DNA from: Anammoximicrobium sp964486845
Lineage (GTDB): Bacteria > Planctomycetota > Planctomycetia > Pirellulales > Pirellulaceae
Reading direction: 5' to 3'
Length of the DNA stretch: 64,000 nucleotides
Assembly (NCBI GenBank): GCA_964486845.1
Contig: CAZAQY010000002.1
Location: forward strand, 36,275-100,274
Below are positions 7,140 through 16,663 of this stretch, piece by piece; positions within the stretch are counted from its first letter, which is position 1, and each line of letters begins with the position of its first letter. The notes beneath the pieces are model-generated. The model saw only the letters and a list, made by a program, of their open reading frames with translations. It was not told the origin of the DNA and made no database searches. Both the position numbers and the translations under genes were made by a program.

Positions 7140-9524
7140 CTACGAACGGCCGCTGGCGGCTCGTCGGGCGTCTTGGTGGCGATCGGCGGCGCGGTAGGCT
7201 TGCGCTAACTCGTCGATCGCATCGGGGGGCAGCGCATGGCCGGCGCGCAGCTCGGCTTCACAGACGTCGATGACTCGCTGCGACTGGCTGGCGTCGTTCC
7301 AGACTCGGCAGGCCCAGGCCAGCCGGCCGGCGCCGAGTTGGCCGGCGCGGTGCAGCGTCCAGACGAGTTCGGCGGCCAACGTTGCGTCGCGGGTCAACTC
7401 GGCTTGGCAAACACGCAACTCGGCGGCCAAGGCGGAATCCGCCGCGGCCCGTTCGGCCAACTGAGCCGCCGTCTCGGCGTGCGCGGCGGTCGTTAGCTCC
7501 CGTCTCAGGGCGTCGCAGCACTCGCGGCGCTGTTCTGACCCGGCGGGCTGCAGCAGGGCGGCCTCGACCAGCGTCCGGCAGCGGGCCGTGCCCGACTGGA
7601 CGGCGGCCCAGCGGCGGAGCAGCCGGTAACGCAACAGGGCGTCCTCTCGTGCGGCGGACATCGCCTGCCCAAAGAACTTGTCAGCGGTATCGGTTTCGGC
7701 GAAACCCGCTACCAGCTCTGCCATCGCCGCCAAGCTGTCGGGACCGGGATGGCGCAGCGCCGCCCACTGGTCGGCGGCGGCAACGGCCTGCCGATTACGG
7801 CCCAATCGCAGCAACAGTTCGACTCGCAGACGTTGGCGATCTTCCTGGCCGGCACCGCTGCCGCGTGCCAGCGCCGATTCGACGTGTGCCAACGCGTCCG
7901 GCAGCTTCTCGGCCGCGATGGCTGCGCGGGCCAGGCGATCGTAATCCTCGGCACTTCGCGAATCCTCAGGCTGCAGGCACAGGATCGAGTACCGTTCCTG
8001 GCCCGTGAGCGAGGGGAAGTTTTCCGGCGTGACCAGCCGCAGCAGGTCCGGCGTCCCGCTCTGCGCCACATCGACCAGCCGCCAGTAGACACGTTCTTCG
8101 CTGGGACGGCGCGGGCCGTTTTCCAGACACCACGCTTGCAGGAGGCGGGCCAGCGGATGCCGTGCGCTGGGTCCTGGTAATCGGCCCAACAGTTCCTCGG
8201 CCCGTGCCCAGTCGAATTGCCGGATCGCATCCAGCGCCGTGGCGAACTGCGTGTCGAGAAAGGGGGTCCTGGCGCGCCGGTCCAGGTGCAGGTAATCTTC
8301 CCAGCCGCCGGTCAGGTCGGGAGGTTCAGAATCAGACGCCGTCAGCTCCCAACGCACCAGTTCGCGTCCATTCGCGTCTTGCAGGACGGCTTTTCGCCAA
8401 CCGGGGGTCTCGCCCGAGATCCGCTCGGCGAAGTGAATTCGCCCGGTCACTTTGCCCGCCAGGTACGATTCCCAGAATACTGGCAGGCCGTCCACGCGCG
8501 AGTAGGCGATGCGCAAGCACGTATCCTCGCCGGGGGCCAGGCCGGCCGGCACGAAGCGAAGCACGGTGGCGTCCTTGGCTTCGCGACCTTCGTCCGCATC
8601 CGCAGGGATGACTTGCACGTCGAACAGCCGGGCCAGTTCCTGATTGCTGCGGTGCGGCAACCACGGCAACTGGACATCCAATGCCCGGCGCAACAGTTCG
8701 CCGTAATCGCCGTATTCGACCAGCTTCAAGCCGGGCCAGGCGATGGAGGCGGCGTCGCCGTCGGTGCACACCGTGGCTCGCGGCAGGACGAATTCCCGCT
8801 GGTAGCCGGCGCGGCGGACGGTGATCGTTTCTTCGGTCTCGCTGCCGGCACGGCCAACAAGTAGGCCGCGATCATCGGCACGGCCAACAAGTAGGCCGTG
8901 CCACAGGGGGGTGCGGCGCCACGTCCAGCTGCCGGCAACCGGATCGCGGCGAACCTGCAAGGCCTGCAACTCGGCCGGACGGGGCTCGGGGAAATCCGCC
9001 AGTCGCGTAGGCTCGGAAGGATCGCCCAGCGGCGTCTCGGCGGCGGCCGGCCCGCTGGCGGCGTCGCCGCCGGAAACCTCCCAGGGTCGGCCGCCGCGGA
9101 CGGCTTCGTAGCGGCTGCGGCGCAACAAGGTCAGCAGACGCGAGATTTCGTCATGAACGCCCTGCGTCTGGCTCAGCACCAGGGCCACGTGCGGCACATC
9201 GGCCTCGATGCTGCCGGGCCCGCCCACGGTGTCCCATGCCTGCGGCGCAATCGTCGACGTGATCAGGTCGATCAGCGTGTCGAAATCCAAATCCTCCGGC
9301 AGACTGCCGACAGATGGCACACGCGCCGGCCGGATGCCGGGCTGGTCGTGAAACACCCACGGCAGACGCCGCAAACGATCGAAAAAAGCCTCCAATTGCT
9401 GGTGTACCTCGCGGGTTTGCGCGACGACGAAATCGAGCGTGTACGGAAAGAAGTCAATGCTTCCCGGCCCGCCGGCGCTGTCCCAGGTCTGGGGTTCGAT
9501 CGTGCTCGTAACCAGATCGAGCAT
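7140..9524 (-). CDS. C-terminal part of the split VIT/vWA protein: WD-repeat motifs and TPR region
   Basis: This frame continues the upstream vWA protein after a frame change. The frame is open from 9665 (stop codon at 9666-9668) and the first ATG is at 9524, so it probably has no start of its own. Two copies of a planctomycete repeat with consensus 'TSTI.PQ.WD..GGPGSI' lie at about residues 6-24 and 86-104 from 9524. A beta-rich region and about 350 residues of TPR-like alpha-helical repeats follow. In-frame tandem copies of a palindromic element encode GLLVGRA twice at 8847-8904. Together with the N-terminal part it would make a secreted protein of nearly 2,000 residues. An assembly or sequencing error is possible. 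Confidence 0.7.
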   Translation of the reverse strand: MLDLVTSTIEPQTWDSAGGPGSIDFFPYTLDFVVAQTREVHQQLEAFFDRLRRLPWVFHDQPGIRPARVPSVGSLPEDLDFDTLIDLITSTIAPQAWDTVGGPGSIEADVPHVALVLSQTQGVHDEISRLLTLLRRSRYEAVRGGRPWEVSGGDAASGPAAAETPLGDPSEPTRLADFPEPRPAELQALQVRRDPVAGSWTWRRTPLWHGLLVGRADDRGLLVGRAGSETEETITVRRAGYQREFVLPRATVCTDGDAASIAWPGLKLVEYGDYGELLRRALDVQLPWLPHRSNQELARLFDVQVIPADADEGREAKDATVLRFVPAGLAPGEDTCLRIAYSRVDGLPVFWESYLAGKVTGRIHFAERISGETPGWRKAVLQDANGRELVRWELTASDSEPPDLTGGWEDYLHLDRRARTPFLDTQFATALDAIRQFDWARAEELLGRLPGPSARHPLARLLQAWCLENGPRRPSEERVYWRLVDVAQSGTPDLLRLVTPENFPSLTGQERYSILCLQPEDSRSAEDYDRLARAAIAAEKLPDALAHVESALARGSGAGQEDRQRLRVELLLRLGRNRQAVAAADQWAALRHPGPDSLAAMAELVAGFAETDTADKFFGQAMSAAREDALLRYRLLRRWAAVQSGTARCRTLVEAALLQPAGSEQRRECCDALRRELTTAAHAETAAQLAERAAADSALAAELRVCQAELTRDATLAAELVWTLHRAGQLGAGRLAWACRVWNDASQSQRVIDVCEAELRAGHALPPDAIDELAQAYRAADRHQDARRAASGRS
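8847..8904. repeat. In-frame tandem palindromic element
   Basis: A 22-base word GGCACGGCCAACAAGTAGGC (plus two bases) occurs at 8848 and again at 8878, spaced by 30 bases. The second copy is completed to a hairpin by GGCCGTGCCAC. The sequence matches the intergenic palindrome at 5796-5828 apart from a few bases. It lies inside the reading frame and preserves it. Confidence 0.75.
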
Positions 9525-12500
9525 GCTGTCCGAGTCGATTTGGTAGCGTGGCGCTGTTGCGCGATCCGGACTGCCCGCCGATGGCTCGCCTGGAGGCGCC
9601 GGTTGATCGACGGGAATGACCGAGGTGACTGCGGACCGTCGTTGGGGCGTGCTGCGGCAGCGCTCTCAGCGGCGACCGCCGAACCGTCTCCGCCGCTGGA
9701 AAGTCCCAGCGGGCCGCTGGGCGGCGGCTCGCCGGGACCTCCGAAGAATCCACCGCCCATCCCGCCCATCGCGGAACCGCCCATCATACCTCCCATGCCT
9801 CCCATGCCGAATCCTCCCGTGCCGCCACCCAGCCCGGAATGCCCGCCCATCGGCGCGCCCCTTGCGTCCCACGCCCCATCCCGTGGGCCGGGCGATACCG
9901 GATGCTCTGCCAACAGGCATCGTCCCGAATACAAGCGAACGTCGCGTTCCGTTTCGGCTTCTTCTTCTGAGGTAATGACCAGGGCCTCGTCCCGAACCGT
10001 GTAGACCAAATCGACTTGCTCCAGGATCCACGGCAGCAGTTGCAGTGCCGGCACGTTCCGATACGATGCCGTGACGGGCCGCTCCAAGCCGATCCCCACG
10101 TCGTCCAGGCCTCTTTGGTCCACCAGCACGGGCTCGTCCAATGCCGCCGCCAGTTCGGCGACGACATCCGCCAGCGGCTTGTTCTGGTAGCGGACGCTCA
10201 ACGGCCGTTTCAGCTTGGCCTCGATCCGCCGTCGCGCGGCCTCGTCGCGTCCCAGATAGGGATTGCCGAGCAGCCACGGCGGGGCGACGCGGCTCGTATT
10301 CAGCAGGTCGGCAACGGGATAGACCTCGGTCGTCAGTCGCGATTCGAATTCTTCGGGCGTGGTAATTAGCAGGCGATGCGGTTCTTCCATCAACATCAAG
10401 TTCAGCGATTTGAGCGCATGACGCGCGGCGCTGCGCAAGGACATCCGGCCTGGGATCGCCGGCATCGCGGGAGCTGGGGACCGGCCTTTCTGGTCCGCAG
10501 CCGCCAAGGGCTGGCCTGGCTGGGCAACTCCGGGATCTGCGAAGGGATCCCCGGACACGCCGGTCGGGGCCGGTCCGTGGAGTGATCGCCAAGGTATCCC
10601 CACGGGACTATCCCCATCGATCCCCATGTTTTCGAGCGCCCGCTGGTCGAGCGCGACGTTGACGCCGGTCCGCTCGGCGAGCCAGGCGGCGAACTGCTCC
10701 AGCGGGCGCTCGCCTGACAGTGGCGACAGGTCGACGACTTGCAGCAACGAGTTCGCGTGCGGATGGCGGCGGTTGAATTCCGGGTCAGCCTGAAACGACG
10801 TGCCCACCAGCGACAGGATGCTGGGCCGCAGGTCCCACGAGTCCGCGTGCGAAGCAGGGTCCAGCAGGCCGCGATGCAGGCCGAGCGCTTCGGGCATGTT
10901 CTGCGAGCGGATCCCGTCCTGAGCCCGCCGTCGCAACCGCGTCACTTCCTCGGAAGCCGCGCCCGTCGGCCGTTTGCCCCAGCCCCGCAACAATGCCAGT
11001 ACCTGTCCGAAATCGCCCGCGGCCAACGCCTCCCGTGCCTGCTCCAGCGTCTGTTCTTCCTGCTGGCCGGCCTCCTTTCCACGCACCGGCGCGGCGGCGC
11101 GTTCGGTCCAACTCGGCGGCAGCGGCTGGTCGCCCCGCGCCTGGGGCGGCTTCCAGTAGCGATGCCGCACTCGACGGTCAATCTGCCAACGCCGGTAGTC
11201 CTGCTCGCTCTCCAGCACGAGGAATGCCGTGAACGGCGACAGCAGGCTCCACTCCTGCGACAAGCGGATGATACGGTTGCGGACGTCTTCGTTTTCCTTC
11301 TTCTCCGGGTCCTGCAGCCGCAACTGGTCCAGCCGCCGTTGGGCCCACAGCCGGCCGGCGAACACGTCCTGGCGGTCCCGATCGACATCCAAAGTCCAGC
11401 GTCGAGTGACCGCCGCTGGTCCGCGTCCGAGCTTCAGGGTCAGCTTGACTTGAGGCGCCGGCGGCATGCGGCCGTAAACGTACAGCGGTTCGTGCGTGAC
11501 CCAGGCGGTGGGGCAGTACAGGTCTTCGGCGGCGGCCCCTTCGACGTCGGCCTGGACGATCCTTTCCGGCGCCGGCAAACCGGTCTCCAGCCAACGGGCC
11601 AGCACCTGCGCAGCCCGCGCGTCGCGGCCCAAGTCCAGCCACAGACCGCCGCTTGCCTCGGCCAGCGTCCGCACGTACAGCCCCGGCACCGCGCCCGGCA
11701 GGGCGATGCCGATGAACACCGCCTGGACCTCATCCAGCCGCTGGGCGTCATTTTTCGCGGCAGCGATTAGCGATGCGTCCGTCGTCTCGTCCACGGCGTC
11801 GCCGACGCACACCACCAGACGCCGGCGCTGTTCGGCCGGAGCGTCGAATGCCTGGAGCGACTCGTGCAGGCAGGCCCGCAACTCCGTGCCGCCCAGCGCG
11901 AACTCGCGGTCGAGTTGCCGCAGTGCTTTGCCTCTTGCGGAAGGACCGGCCTTCAGCCACCCTTCGTGAAGCGGCCGGGCGGCGACGTCAACACACACCA
12001 ATCGCACTCGATCCTGCGGTCTCAGGCCCTCCAAGATCTGGCGGACCGTGCCCCGCGTGAAATCCAAATCCTTGACGCTCCGCGACGTGTCGATCAGCAC
12101 CAGCACGTCCGCGGGCAACTGGGGTATCTGACCGGCCGGCGGCGGAATCTGGGCCGAGAAGTACATGCTGCGCTGCGCGGCATCCTCGTCCGTCGCCGCT
12201 GCGTCGCCTTTCTCGTTGCTGGCCGGCAACGGATCGGCGACGTAACTGCGGAGCGTCGCAGCCGGTTTGACCGGTGGCGCGAAAGTGAGCAGCAAGTCTG
12301 TCTGCGGCTGATAATACTGGGCTCGGAATTCCAGGCCGACGGCCCCGTCTTCAGCGTTCGAGAAAGCCAGTTGGGGATGGGATGGACTAGCCGCCGAATC
12401 GGGCCGGATCGGACCGCGAATCACGCCCGTGATGCTGAAATCCCAGATTGGTTTCAAGTCGGATAGCAGCGGCAAGCGGAACGAATACAGGTCGGCCTGG

Positions 12501-13039
12501 GCTTCCAGCGGCAGCGTAAAGTCGAGCAGGATCCGCTTCTCGTCATGAGCGGGAACCGGGAATACACGGATCTGGAACAGGTTGTCGCCGATCTGTTCCA
12601 GGATCGCCGGATCGCGCCGCCAGTTGACGATCGTCTGATAGACCTGAGCGGCTCGCTGCCGCTCGATCAATTCGCCCTCGATCAACTGGGTCCGCGTGAC
12701 GTACATCGCAAACCGGCTGACTGACGCTCCCGGCGGCAGGTTGAAGACGAACTGGCCTTCCTGCTGGCTGCCCAGCGGGTTGTAAAACGACTGGTCGATC
12801 TGCACCAAAGCGACGGGCGGTTGGAGCACGACGTGGACGTGGTAGCGGGAGATATTCAGCCGCGTGGCCGAACCGCCTTGCGCGTCCTGGACGACCAGCT
12901 GGCCCAGTCCCTGCGGGCGTGACCGTTCGCCCGCCGGTTCGCTGCCGGCCGCTGCCGCCGCCGGAGCCCTTGTCACGACCATCAGCGCCAGGGCCAAGAA
13001 AGCCACCAGCGCCCACCAAGCCTGCCGATTTGCGTTCAC
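9272..13039 (-). CDS. N-terminal part of a giant secreted VIT/vWA-domain protein
   Basis: The frame encodes 1255 residues, of which about the first 1,140 (to base about 9630) are authentic; after that the composition turns Arg/Ser-rich, as expected after a frameshift. A signal peptide spans residues 1-33. A VIT (inter-alpha-trypsin inhibitor) domain covers about 45-180. A vWA domain begins near 310, with the metal-binding motif DTSRS and a downstream GGTEL. A TPR-like stretch, two secretin/STN-like segments ('...PEEFESRLTTEVYPVADLL' type) and a Gly/Met-rich low-complexity run at 1060-1100 follow. Such proteins are extracellular or periplasmic and are thought to bind proteins. The rest of the protein is encoded in another frame at 7140-9665. 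Confidence 0.75.
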   Translation of the reverse strand: MNANRQAWWALVAFLALALMVVTRAPAAAAAGSEPAGERSRPQGLGQLVVQDAQGGSATRLNISRYHVHVVLQPPVALVQIDQSFYNPLGSQQEGQFVFNLPPGASVSRFAMYVTRTQLIEGELIERQRAAQVYQTIVNWRRDPAILEQIGDNLFQIRVFPVPAHDEKRILLDFTLPLEAQADLYSFRLPLLSDLKPIWDFSITGVIRGPIRPDSAASPSHPQLAFSNAEDGAVGLEFRAQYYQPQTDLLLTFAPPVKPAATLRSYVADPLPASNEKGDAAATDEDAAQRSMYFSAQIPPPAGQIPQLPADVLVLIDTSRSVKDLDFTRGTVRQILEGLRPQDRVRLVCVDVAARPLHEGWLKAGPSARGKALRQLDREFALGGTELRACLHESLQAFDAPAEQRRRLVVCVGDAVDETTDASLIAAAKNDAQRLDEVQAVFIGIALPGAVPGLYVRTLAEASGGLWLDLGRDARAAQVLARWLETGLPAPERIVQADVEGAAAEDLYCPTAWVTHEPLYVYGRMPPAPQVKLTLKLGRGPAAVTRRWTLDVDRDRQDVFAGRLWAQRRLDQLRLQDPEKKENEDVRNRIIRLSQEWSLLSPFTAFLVLESEQDYRRWQIDRRVRHRYWKPPQARGDQPLPPSWTERAAAPVRGKEAGQQEEQTLEQAREALAAGDFGQVLALLRGWGKRPTGAASEEVTRLRRRAQDGIRSQNMPEALGLHRGLLDPASHADSWDLRPSILSLVGTSFQADPEFNRRHPHANSLLQVVDLSPLSGERPLEQFAAWLAERTGVNVALDQRALENMGIDGDSPVGIPWRSLHGPAPTGVSGDPFADPGVAQPGQPLAAADQKGRSPAPAMPAIPGRMSLRSAARHALKSLNLMLMEEPHRLLITTPEEFESRLTTEVYPVADLLNTSRVAPPWLLGNPYLGRDEAARRRIEAKLKRPLSVRYQNKPLADVVAELAAALDEPVLVDQRGLDDVGIGLERPVTASYRNVPALQLLPWILEQVDLVYTVRDEALVITSEEEAETERDVRLYSGRCLLAEHPVSPGPRDGAWDARGAPMGGHSGLGGGTGGFGMGGMGGMMGGSAMGGMGGGFFGGPGEPPPSGPLGLSSGGDGSAVAAESAAAARPNDGPQSPRSFPSINRRLQASHRRAVRIAQQRHATKSTRTACSIWLRARSNPRPGTAPAGREALTSFRTRSISSSRKPARYTSNWRLFSIVCGVCRGCFTTSPASGRRVCHLSAVCRRIWISTR

Positions 13040-13092
13040 GCCTCGTCTCCCACCCGAATGTCAGCCGCCCCCGACGCTTGATCCTCGTTTTG

Positions 13093-13193
13093 ATCCTCGA
13101 CGCTTGCCGTCGAGTTGTTGCCGGCTTTCGTTCGGCTCTTGAAGCTGCGCTTGGGGCACCAACCTGACGCACTCGACGGCAAGCGTCGAGGAT
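13093..13193. repeat. Perfect 23-bp inverted repeat with 55-bp spacer
   Basis: ATCCTCGACGCTTGCCGTCG and three further bases (13093-13115) are repeated exactly in inverse orientation at 13171-13193, between the nucleoside hydrolase and the vWA gene. Each arm also contains the smaller palindrome CTCGACG...CGTCGAG. There is no T-run. It belongs to the class of long intergenic palindromes seen across the window. Confidence 0.85.
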
Positions 13194-13239
13194 GGGCCAG
13201 CGGTCGGTTCCGGCACAGCCAGCCAAGAGTTCAATCCTC

Positions 13240-14214
13240 CTAACGGCTGCCTGCCAGCCGCGCCACCAAGAAATCCTCGAACGCGCCCAGGTCTTTCCAG
13301 GACATGGCACAGTCGATCTGCTTGCCCTGCGGGTCGATGCGCGTGAAGCCGTCGTCGGTCACGCGGATCGGCAACCGCTCGACGTCCACCAACTCGGTCG
13401 AAAACGACAGGTAGACGGCGACCGTGTCGAACAGCACGCTCGACGCATCCAGCGGTTTGTCGCCTGCTTTGCTCCAAATGCGATAGTTTTCGATCACCGC
13501 CTTGGTAACGGGGTCGGAACACTCGGCCACCTTGCGGAACTTGTCGCCGCGCAGGCGCACGATGCCGCAGGTGTCCAGCGGCGTGATCAGCATCGGCCAC
13601 GCCGCGGTGAACGCGGCCTGAGCCGCCTTGGCGTCGGCCACCACGTTCCATTCCTTGCTGGGCTCCGGCCCGCCATTGTAGCCCTTGCGCACGCTGCCGT
13701 GCATGCCGACGAAGCGCGCCCGCTTGGCGATCTCCGGTTGACGCTCCAAGGCCGAGCGGATGTTCGGCACCGGGCCGATGCAAATCAGCGTGATGGGCTG
13801 CGGGGCCTCCATGACTGCGTCGATCATGGCTGCCACGCCGTCCTGGTGTACCTTGCCGGGATAGCGTGCCAAGTCATAGTCGGCGACCCACGCCGCCTGC
13901 CTGCCGTCCTCCTTCTCGCTTTCCCTGATGCCGACACCGACAGGCACGTCTGTGCGGCCGGCGACCTCCAGCAGCTTGGCGATGATCTTCGCGCGGTAGA
14001 CCGTGTTCCCGCGGTCGGACACGACCATCTTGACGTCGACCTCCGGCGACTTGAGCAACAGGGCCAGGGCCCAGGTATCGTCGATGTCATCGCCGATATC
14101 CGTGTCCAGGATCACGGGGATCTTGGGGTGGGCTGGCGCATCGGCCGAGGTGGTCGTTCGAGTGAAACCCGACGCGGCGGCAAGGAACATGGCAAACATC
14201 GTCATTCGTCTCAT
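13240..14214 (-). CDS. Secreted nucleoside hydrolase (inosine-uridine preferring family)
   Basis: The ATG at 14214 is chosen because it follows a GGAGAG ribosome-binding site and begins a signal peptide (MRRMTMFAMFLAAASG). Mature residues start with the family's calcium-binding aspartate cluster DTDIGDDIDD. The motif that normally reads T-N-x-A is here in the region TLICIGPVPN, and the C-terminal half follows the nucleoside hydrolase fold. Family members cleave the N-glycosidic bond of ribonucleosides using a Ca2+-bound water. Export suggests scavenging of nucleosides or a related substrate outside the cytoplasm. Planctomycetes hold divergent paralogues, so exact substrate preference cannot be assigned. 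Confidence 0.85.
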   Translation of the reverse strand: MRRMTMFAMFLAAASGFTRTTTSADAPAHPKIPVILDTDIGDDIDDTWALALLLKSPEVDVKMVVSDRGNTVYRAKIIAKLLEVAGRTDVPVGVGIRESEKEDGRQAAWVADYDLARYPGKVHQDGVAAMIDAVMEAPQPITLICIGPVPNIRSALERQPEIAKRARFVGMHGSVRKGYNGGPEPSKEWNVVADAKAAQAAFTAAWPMLITPLDTCGIVRLRGDKFRKVAECSDPVTKAVIENYRIWSKAGDKPLDASSVLFDTVAVYLSFSTELVDVERLPIRVTDDGFTRIDPQGKQIDCAMSWKDLGAFEDFLVARLAGSR

Positions 14215-14545
14215 GCTAGGGCTCTCCAAAAAAGTCAAACGTTGTCCGAGGTGTGCAATTCGCCGCATTATACTGGATTCCGCAACATGCCATGTCAACG
14301 GCGAAAAATCGCTGATCGAATTGGAAGTGCGCCGCGCGTGTTTTCTCGTCCCCTGGTGGGTGCGACGGACGTCTGGCACGCAGCATCCGGAGGGGTACAA
14401 TGAAGGCTGTTGGTGGGCAGCGCGGTTTGACCGCGGACCCGCGGGTGTCCGAAGCAGCGGGGAATGGGTGACATGAGTATTGAGTTTCCCCGATCCTGTC
14501 GGGGCGTGATGCGTTGTCTGGACCTTTTTTCAGGGGGTACGAGCC

Positions 14546-14971
14546 ATGGCACTGAATGTGACGCGAGTGGACGTGTGGGCGGCAGGGATTGAGGACCAGC
14601 CGGGCGGGTTGGCCCAGAAGCTGGAGGAGTTGGCGGCGGCCGGCGCGCAGCTGGAATTCGTCGTCGCTCGGCGGGCGCCGGACAAGCCGGGTACGGGAGT
14701 CGTGTTCTTGGCCCCGGTCACGGGGGCGGCGCAGGCCCGAGCCGCCAAGAAGGCCGGTTTCGCGAAGACCAACAGCTTGCACTCGGTGCGCATCGAAGGC
14801 CCGGACAAGCCCGGACTAGGCGCCAAGATGACCCGAGCGCTGGCGGCCGCCGGCATCAATCTCCGCGGCCTGGCCGCCGCCGCCATCAACAAACGCTGCG
14901 TCGTCTACCTGGCCGTCGACACGGCGGCCGACGCGACCAAGGCGATGCGGGTCCTGAAGGGGATGGGATGA
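14546..14971 (+). CDS. Tandem ACT-domain protein
   Basis: A 141-residue protein consists of two ACT-like modules. The first starts at VDVWAAGIEDQPGGLAQKL and the second at HSVRIEGPDKPGLGAKMT; both carry the D-x-P-G-x-x-x motif of the amino-acid-binding loop. ACT pairs usually bind amino acids and regulate metabolism; there is no catalytic domain. The next gene starts inside its stop codon (ATGA overlap). The ligand is unknown. Confidence 0.85.
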   Translation: MALNVTRVDVWAAGIEDQPGGLAQKLEELAAAGAQLEFVVARRAPDKPGTGVVFLAPVTGAAQARAAKKAGFAKTNSLHSVRIEGPDKPGLGAKMTRALAAAGINLRGLAAAAINKRCVVYLAVDTAADATKAMRVLKGMG

Positions 14972-16068
14972 TGCGTACCAATGAACCGTGTCCGCCGGAG
15001 CTGAAGCGGCGCGAGTTCCTCGTTCAGTCGGCTGCGGGCGCGGCGGTGCTGTGGGCGAGCGAATCGGCAGCGCTTGCCGCCGCCGCAGGCGAACAAGACG
15101 AGGAAACCGTGAGCCTGGAAGGGAGGGAAGACGCAAAGATGCCCGCCAAGGAGTTTCGCGAGAAGTTGCTGCAGTGCCTGGGCGGGGCCTGGCCGCCGCC
15201 GTGCGAATTGAAACCCGAGCTGCGGGAGACGATCCGCAAGGACGGCTATCGCATCGATTCGGTGTTCTACGAGGTCGAGCCGGGCGATCGAGTGCCGGCC
15301 CTGCTGCTGGTCCCCGACGGCGTCGATGCGGAGCACCCCGCCCCCGCGGTGGCGATCTGGCACCAGCACAACGGCGAGTGGCATTTGGGCAAGACCGAGC
15401 CGGCCGGCCTGGCGGGCAATCCCATGCATCACACGGGCGTGGCCCTGGTGCGCGAGGGCTACGTGGTGCTGTGCCCCGACGCGCTGTGTTTCGAGGAGCG
15501 GCAGAGCCCGGACTTGAAGGGCGGCAACTTCGAGCGGTTCGAGTTTCTGCGGTACGTGGTGGCGGGCAAGTGCATGGCCTGGAAGAATATCCTGGACATG
15601 CGGCGGGCCGTCGACTATCTGTGCCAGCGGCCGGAGGTGGACAAGGGCCGCATCGGTTGCTACGGCCATTCGATGGGTTCGACGCACACCTGGCTGGTCG
15701 GTCCCTGGGAGCCGCGGCTGAAATGCCTGGCCGGTAATTGCTGCTTGCCCACCTATGCCGCCATTCACCGCACGCACCTGTTGCACTGCTTTCCGAATTT
15801 CGTTCCGGGCCTGTTCCAGTACGGCGACACGCCGGACATTGCGGCCCTGATTGCTCCGCGCGCATTGCACCTGAACTTCGGCGAGTTGGACGGCGGCAGC
15901 CCGATTCAAGAAGTCCGGGACGGCGTGCAACGGATCGCGCGAGCCTACGCGGAGGCCGGGGTGCCGGAGAATTTCAGCTGGTATGTGGAGGACGGGGCGG
16001 GACACGTGCTGTCGCCCGAGATGTGGCAGCGGACGCGCGATTGGTTTGCCAAACACTTGAAGGACTAA
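14968..16068 (+). CDS. Tat-exported alpha/beta hydrolase, acetyl-xylan-esterase-like
   Basis: A 366-residue protein has a Tat signal (ELKRREFLVQS followed by an Ala-rich stretch) at residues 8-40. The nucleophile elbow is GHSMG (Ser about 233), preceded by PEVDKGRIGCY as in dienelactone hydrolase/acetyl-esterase proteins. A conserved WHQHN motif lies near residue 131, and an acidic residue and terminal His (DGAGHVLS) complete the triad. It probably de-esterifies polysaccharides outside the cytoplasm. It is translationally coupled to the ACT gene, an unexplained partnership, and the CBS gene starts 5 bp downstream. Confidence 0.83.
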   Translation: MMRTNEPCPPELKRREFLVQSAAGAAVLWASESAALAAAAGEQDEETVSLEGREDAKMPAKEFREKLLQCLGGAWPPPCELKPELRETIRKDGYRIDSVFYEVEPGDRVPALLLVPDGVDAEHPAPAVAIWHQHNGEWHLGKTEPAGLAGNPMHHTGVALVREGYVVLCPDALCFEERQSPDLKGGNFERFEFLRYVVAGKCMAWKNILDMRRAVDYLCQRPEVDKGRIGCYGHSMGSTHTWLVGPWEPRLKCLAGNCCLPTYAAIHRTHLLHCFPNFVPGLFQYGDTPDIAALIAPRALHLNFGELDGGSPIQEVRDGVQRIARAYAEAGVPENFSWYVEDGAGHVLSPEMWQRTRDWFAKHLKD

Positions 16069-16072
16069 GATC

Positions 16073-16567
16073 ATGGCCAACCAGCTCTTTCAGCTCCGGG
16101 TCAAGGACTTGATGCGGAAGCACGTGGTGACCGTCAACGCGCAGGACACGGTTCATGACGCCCTGGAACTGATGCTGGAGAACAAGGTCTCCGCCCTGCC
16201 CGTGGTCGACCATCGCGGGCACTGCGTCGGCATCCTTTCCGGCCGCGATTTCGTGGACATGACGCACGACTTGGACGAGGATTTCCACGAGGCGTCCCAT
16301 GAGAGCGAGGTTTGGTGGGGCGTGTTTGTCCGGAATCTGAGCGAGAACATCGGCGAGCAGAGCGTCATGGACCTGATGACCGAGGAGGTGATCTCGGTGA
16401 GGGCGGACGATTTCCTGGTCCGCGCCGCCCGCACGATGCTCACCGCCCGCGTGCATCGACTGCCAGTGTTGGATGGCGAACACCGGATCCTGGGCATCAT
16501 TTCCATGACCGACATCCTGCGGGCCTTTGTGGAAGCCGCCGGGCATCATGAGAGCGCCGGGACGTGA
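16073..16567 (+). CDS. CBS-pair domain protein
   Basis: A 164-residue protein is built from two CBS motifs: residues about 8-65 (DLMRKHVVTVNAQDTVHDAL, SALPVVDHRGHCVGILSGRD) and about 100-155 (LMTEEVISVRADD, RLPVLDGEHRILGIISMTDI). There is an insertion of about 40 residues between them. CBS pairs bind adenosyl ligands such as AMP, ATP or SAM and act as sensors. It is the last gene of the three-gene group starting at 14546. Confidence 0.92.
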   Translation: MANQLFQLRVKDLMRKHVVTVNAQDTVHDALELMLENKVSALPVVDHRGHCVGILSGRDFVDMTHDLDEDFHEASHESEVWWGVFVRNLSENIGEQSVMDLMTEEVISVRADDFLVRAARTMLTARVHRLPVLDGEHRILGIISMTDILRAFVEAAGHHESAGT

Positions 16568-16663
16568 GATGCGCGCTGGGCGCGGTCAAGCGGTCTGGCG
16601 GATTTCGCAACGGCGCCGTACAATATCGGCTGACACCCCGCAAGCCCAGCCCTTCATCCTTCT

